From the NCBI GenBank assembly GCA_903922535.1, contig CAIXUF010000140.1, positions 1-7,433 of the forward strand: a stretch of 7,433 nucleotides of DNA. Reading direction: 5' to 3'. The position numbers and the translations under genes are program-made. The stretch is from Candidatus Hydrogenedentota bacterium (lineage in GTDB: Bacteria; Hydrogenedentota; Hydrogenedentia; Hydrogenedentiales; CAITNO01). Within the stretch, counting starts at the first letter, position 1, and each line of letters begins with the position of its first letter. Shown here in pieces: positions 5,888 to 7,433 of the stretch. A model generated the notes under the pieces. It was given only the letters and a program-made list of their open reading frames with translations. It had not been told where the DNA came from and searched no databases.

Positions 5888-6535
5888 ATGAACGTCTTCG
5901 CCATGATGGTGCGGTTGCGGTGGGTGGCTGCGGCGCTGTGTGCGGCCTTCTGCCTTTCCGGTTGCGGCCTCTTCGGGGCGGTGTACTTTCCCGACCACGC
6001 CATGGAATCGGCGGTGCGCGCGGCGCTTTCCCAGCCCTTCGGCCCGCTGTTCAAGGCGGACCTGGCCAAGGTGCGCGAGGTGCAGGCCGCGGCGCTCAAG
6101 ATCAACAGCATTGAGGGCCTGCAGTACTGCACCTCGATGACGGTGCTGAACCTGCACGGAAACAACATCCAGTCCATTACGCCGCTGAATGCGCTGACCA
6201 ATCTGGTTCGGCTGGACCTCGGCGACAACCAGATAGCAAACATCGAGCCGCTGTCCGGCATGGTTCATCTTGAAGAGCTGATCATTTACGGCGACGGAAA
6301 CGAGATCGTGGACTGGCAGCCCCTGGCCGCCAATTCCCAGGCCGGCGGACTTGGCGCCGGCAACGTGGTGGTGCTGCCCACGGCCACGACATACGACAGC
6401 AGCGGCAATCCGCTGCCGAACTTCGCGCCGACCCGCGAGGTCCTGCTGAACAACGGTGTTACAATTCTCATTGGACCTACCCTGGCCACGCCGACGCCGA
6501 CCACGACGACAACGACGACGACGACGGCAAAATGA
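5888..6535 (+). CDS. Leucine-rich-repeat lipoprotein with poly-Thr tail
   Basis: This is a 215-residue secreted lipoprotein, probably anchored in a membrane outside the cytoplasm and used for protein binding. ATG 5888 is chosen because AAAGGGA lies six bases upstream and it yields a proper signal peptide; the frame extends eight codons further to a TTG without support. The signal peptide ends in lipobox LSGC with lipidated Cys26. An internalin-like N-terminal cap (FPDHAMESAVRAALSQP, 34-50) precedes about three 22-residue LRRs at roughly 72-146, with core units MTVLNLHGNNIQSITPL, LVRLDLGDNQIANIEPL and LEELIIYGDGNEIVDWQPL. Residues about 150-195 have no recognised fold. The tail is TPTP followed by nine Thr, AK and the stop, coded mostly by ACG. 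Such a tail could be a glycosylated or flexible segment. Family assignment is firm; the ligand is unknown. Confidence 0.9.
   Translation: MNVFAMMVRLRWVAAALCAAFCLSGCGLFGAVYFPDHAMESAVRAALSQPFGPLFKADLAKVREVQAAALKINSIEGLQYCTSMTVLNLHGNNIQSITPLNALTNLVRLDLGDNQIANIEPLSGMVHLEELIIYGDGNEIVDWQPLAANSQAGGLGAGNVVVLPTATTYDSSGNPLPNFAPTREVLLNNGVTILIGPTLATPTPTTTTTTTTTAK
6503..6526 (+). repeat. ACG trinucleotide repeat coding poly-Thr
   Basis: Eight consecutive Thr codons, seven ACG and one ACA (6509-6511), make a short microsatellite immediately before the end of the LRR lipoprotein gene. Changes in unit number would lengthen or shorten the Thr tail without breaking the frame. The single ACA shows that it is not a perfectly fresh expansion. 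Confidence 0.7.
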
Positions 6536-6545
6536 CGGCCGGGGT

Positions 6546-6582
6546 CGGCATGCATCGGGTCCCGTCGGGCGCCGATGTGCCG
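6546..6582 (+). other. Strong mRNA stem-loop between the two lipoprotein genes
   Basis: CGGCA (6546-6550) pairs with TGCCG (6578-6582), and CATCGG (6553-6558) pairs with CCGATG (6572-6577). That is 11 base pairs interrupted by a two-base bulge at 6551-6552. The loop contains a further CCC/GGG pairing (6561-6563 with 6567-6569). No T-run follows, so it is not a standard intrinsic terminator. It may be an mRNA-stabilising or processing hairpin that sets the relative output of the two genes, or an attenuator. It ends 29 bases before the next start codon. Confidence 0.5.
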
Positions 6583-6611
6583 GGTGATGAATCAATGACG
6601 AGGTGGTTCCT

Positions 6612-7433
6612 ATGACGCTTGCCAGACCTCGAGTGGCCGCACTCATGCTGTTGGCGGGAATGCTGGCGCTGGCGGGGTGCCCCCGGACCCCGCAGCTTGA
6701 CATCACGCCGGCGGCGGCAACCTTCGGCATCGACCGCAACGAAGTCGCGCTGGTCATCAACAACGGCGGCTCGCAAACCGTGCATTGGGTGTTGGAGGAG
6801 GTGGTCCGGGACAACGCTGACGCGCCCTGGACGGCACAGGATGTCCCGTGGCTTTCCGAAGACATCGCCCAGGGCGACATCGCGCCCGGCATCGACCGGG
6901 TAACCCTGACCGCCGATCGCTCCGCACTGACCGCGGGTGACTACACGAACACCGCTGTCCGCTTCACCTCCGGCACCTTTGAGCAGATCGTGCCCGTGTC
7001 GATCACCGTGAAGGCCACGCTTTCGGTCAGTCCGCCTACGGTTTCACTGCGGCCCGGCACCCTGACCGCGCAGTTCAACGTTCTTAATTCGGGAACCGGC
7101 CCCATGGACTGGACGGTTTCCTACATTGCCGCGGGCGGCACGGCCGATGATGCCCAGCCGCTCCCCCAGGGCATGACGGTCACCCCCAATCCCGGAACGA
7201 CCCAGGCCGGCGCAAGCACCACCGTGACGGCGGTTTGGCCGGAAGCGCGGGACAACTTTCAACTGTTGGTGAATTCGCCCGGGGGCCGGGGCATTGTGCA
7301 GGTGGTGTTCGGGGCGGCATTGCCGGGACTGAGCGTCGTGCCCGAAACGCTCACGCTCTACTATGACCCCGCGGCGGCGGACAACCTGGCCAGCGGCCAG
7401 ACGCAGCCGGCACAGCCCGCCTCCACCCTGAGC
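6612..7433 (+). CDS. Lipoprotein with BACON-like Ig repeats, cut by window end
   Basis: The frame is open from ATG 6612 to the last base, 274 residues with no stop, so the C-terminus is missing. GAGGTGG (6600-6606) lies five bases before the start. The signal peptide ends in lipobox LAGC with lipidated Cys23. Three tandem Ig-like units of about 100 residues are visible: about 29-134, 136-235 and 238 onward. They show BACON-type features: an opening such as LSVSPPTVSL, an N-x-G-x-G-x-x-x-W turn (LNSGTGPMDWTV), a WLS-type segment in unit 1 (VPWLSEDIA), and TADRSALTAGDYTNTAVRFT. Unit 2 contains VNSPGGR (220-226), also found as VNSNGGR in the kinase Ig-like domain. BACON-like domains are usually extracellular adhesion or spacer modules. 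It is probably co-transcribed with the LRR lipoprotein 76 bases upstream. A conflicting frame at 6619-6903 is a shadow. Confidence 0.85.
   Translation, partial: MTLARPRVAALMLLAGMLALAGCPRTPQLDITPAAATFGIDRNEVALVINNGGSQTVHWVLEEVVRDNADAPWTAQDVPWLSEDIAQGDIAPGIDRVTLTADRSALTAGDYTNTAVRFTSGTFEQIVPVSITVKATLSVSPPTVSLRPGTLTAQFNVLNSGTGPMDWTVSYIAAGGTADDAQPLPQGMTVTPNPGTTQAGASTTVTAVWPEARDNFQLLVNSPGGRGIVQVVFGAALPGLSVVPETLTLYYDPAAADNLASGQTQPAQPASTLS

Noticed and set aside
6503..6526. CRISPR-like or other spacer repeat
   Set aside because: It is only an in-frame ACG triplet tract coding Thr, with no spacers.
5546..6892. 448-residue minus-strand open frame
   Set aside because: It runs opposite to two clear lipoprotein genes with signal peptides and known repeats; its sequence has biased, low-complexity composition typical of antisense shadows in GC-rich DNA.
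6619..6903. 94-residue + frame inside the last gene
   Set aside because: It is out of frame with the lipoprotein, which has a signal peptide, a lipobox and Ig repeats and stays open to the window end.

Overview
The window is GC-rich bacterial DNA with short gaps between genes and all convincing genes on the + strand. The mix of a Hanks-type kinase with a C-terminal membrane anchor, an SUMF1-fold membrane protein, a leucine-rich-repeat lipoprotein and a lipoprotein with BACON-like Ig repeats suggests a planctomycete-like or Hydrogenedentota-like bacterium. This placement is inference from domain content only; there is no rRNA or marker gene to test it.

Layout. Positions 1-423 hold no convincing gene. 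They contain a GC-rich imperfect hairpin at the left edge, several small C-run/G-run palindromes, and an inverted repeat flanking a -10-like TATGAT just before the first gene. Positions 424-5368 form one tightly packed operon: (1) a small protein with a Cys-rich knuckle and an FHA domain (424-954); (2) a PP2C-type phosphatase (951-1773) split by a single-base frameshift near 1500, with every catalytic motif otherwise present; (3) a Ser/Thr kinase (1766-4303) followed by about four ~83-residue repeats, an Ig-like domain and a membrane hairpin; (4) a three-helix membrane protein with an extracytoplasmic SUMF1-fold domain that lacks one of the two formylglycine-generating cysteines (4322-5368). 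Genes 1/2 and 2/3 overlap by a few bases, and 3/4 are 18 bases apart.

Positions 5369-5887 are a long, more AT-rich gap with a sigma70-like promoter (exact TTGACA, 17-base spacer) and one weak small ORF. A second group follows: an LRR lipoprotein (5888-6535) with a poly-threonine tail, then, after a strong mRNA stem-loop, a lipoprotein of BACON-like repeats (6612 to beyond the window end).

How it may work. FHA, phosphatase and kinase form a reversible Ser/Thr phosphorylation circuit at the inner face of the membrane, with the SUMF1-fold protein as a likely outward-facing partner. The two lipoproteins may be extracytoplasmic partners. The kinase Ig-like domain and the second Ig repeat of the last lipoprotein look related, sharing a VNSxGGR motif, which hints that the two groups belong together. 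No type VI secretion genes are visible, although an FHA/PP2C/kinase set is also used there.
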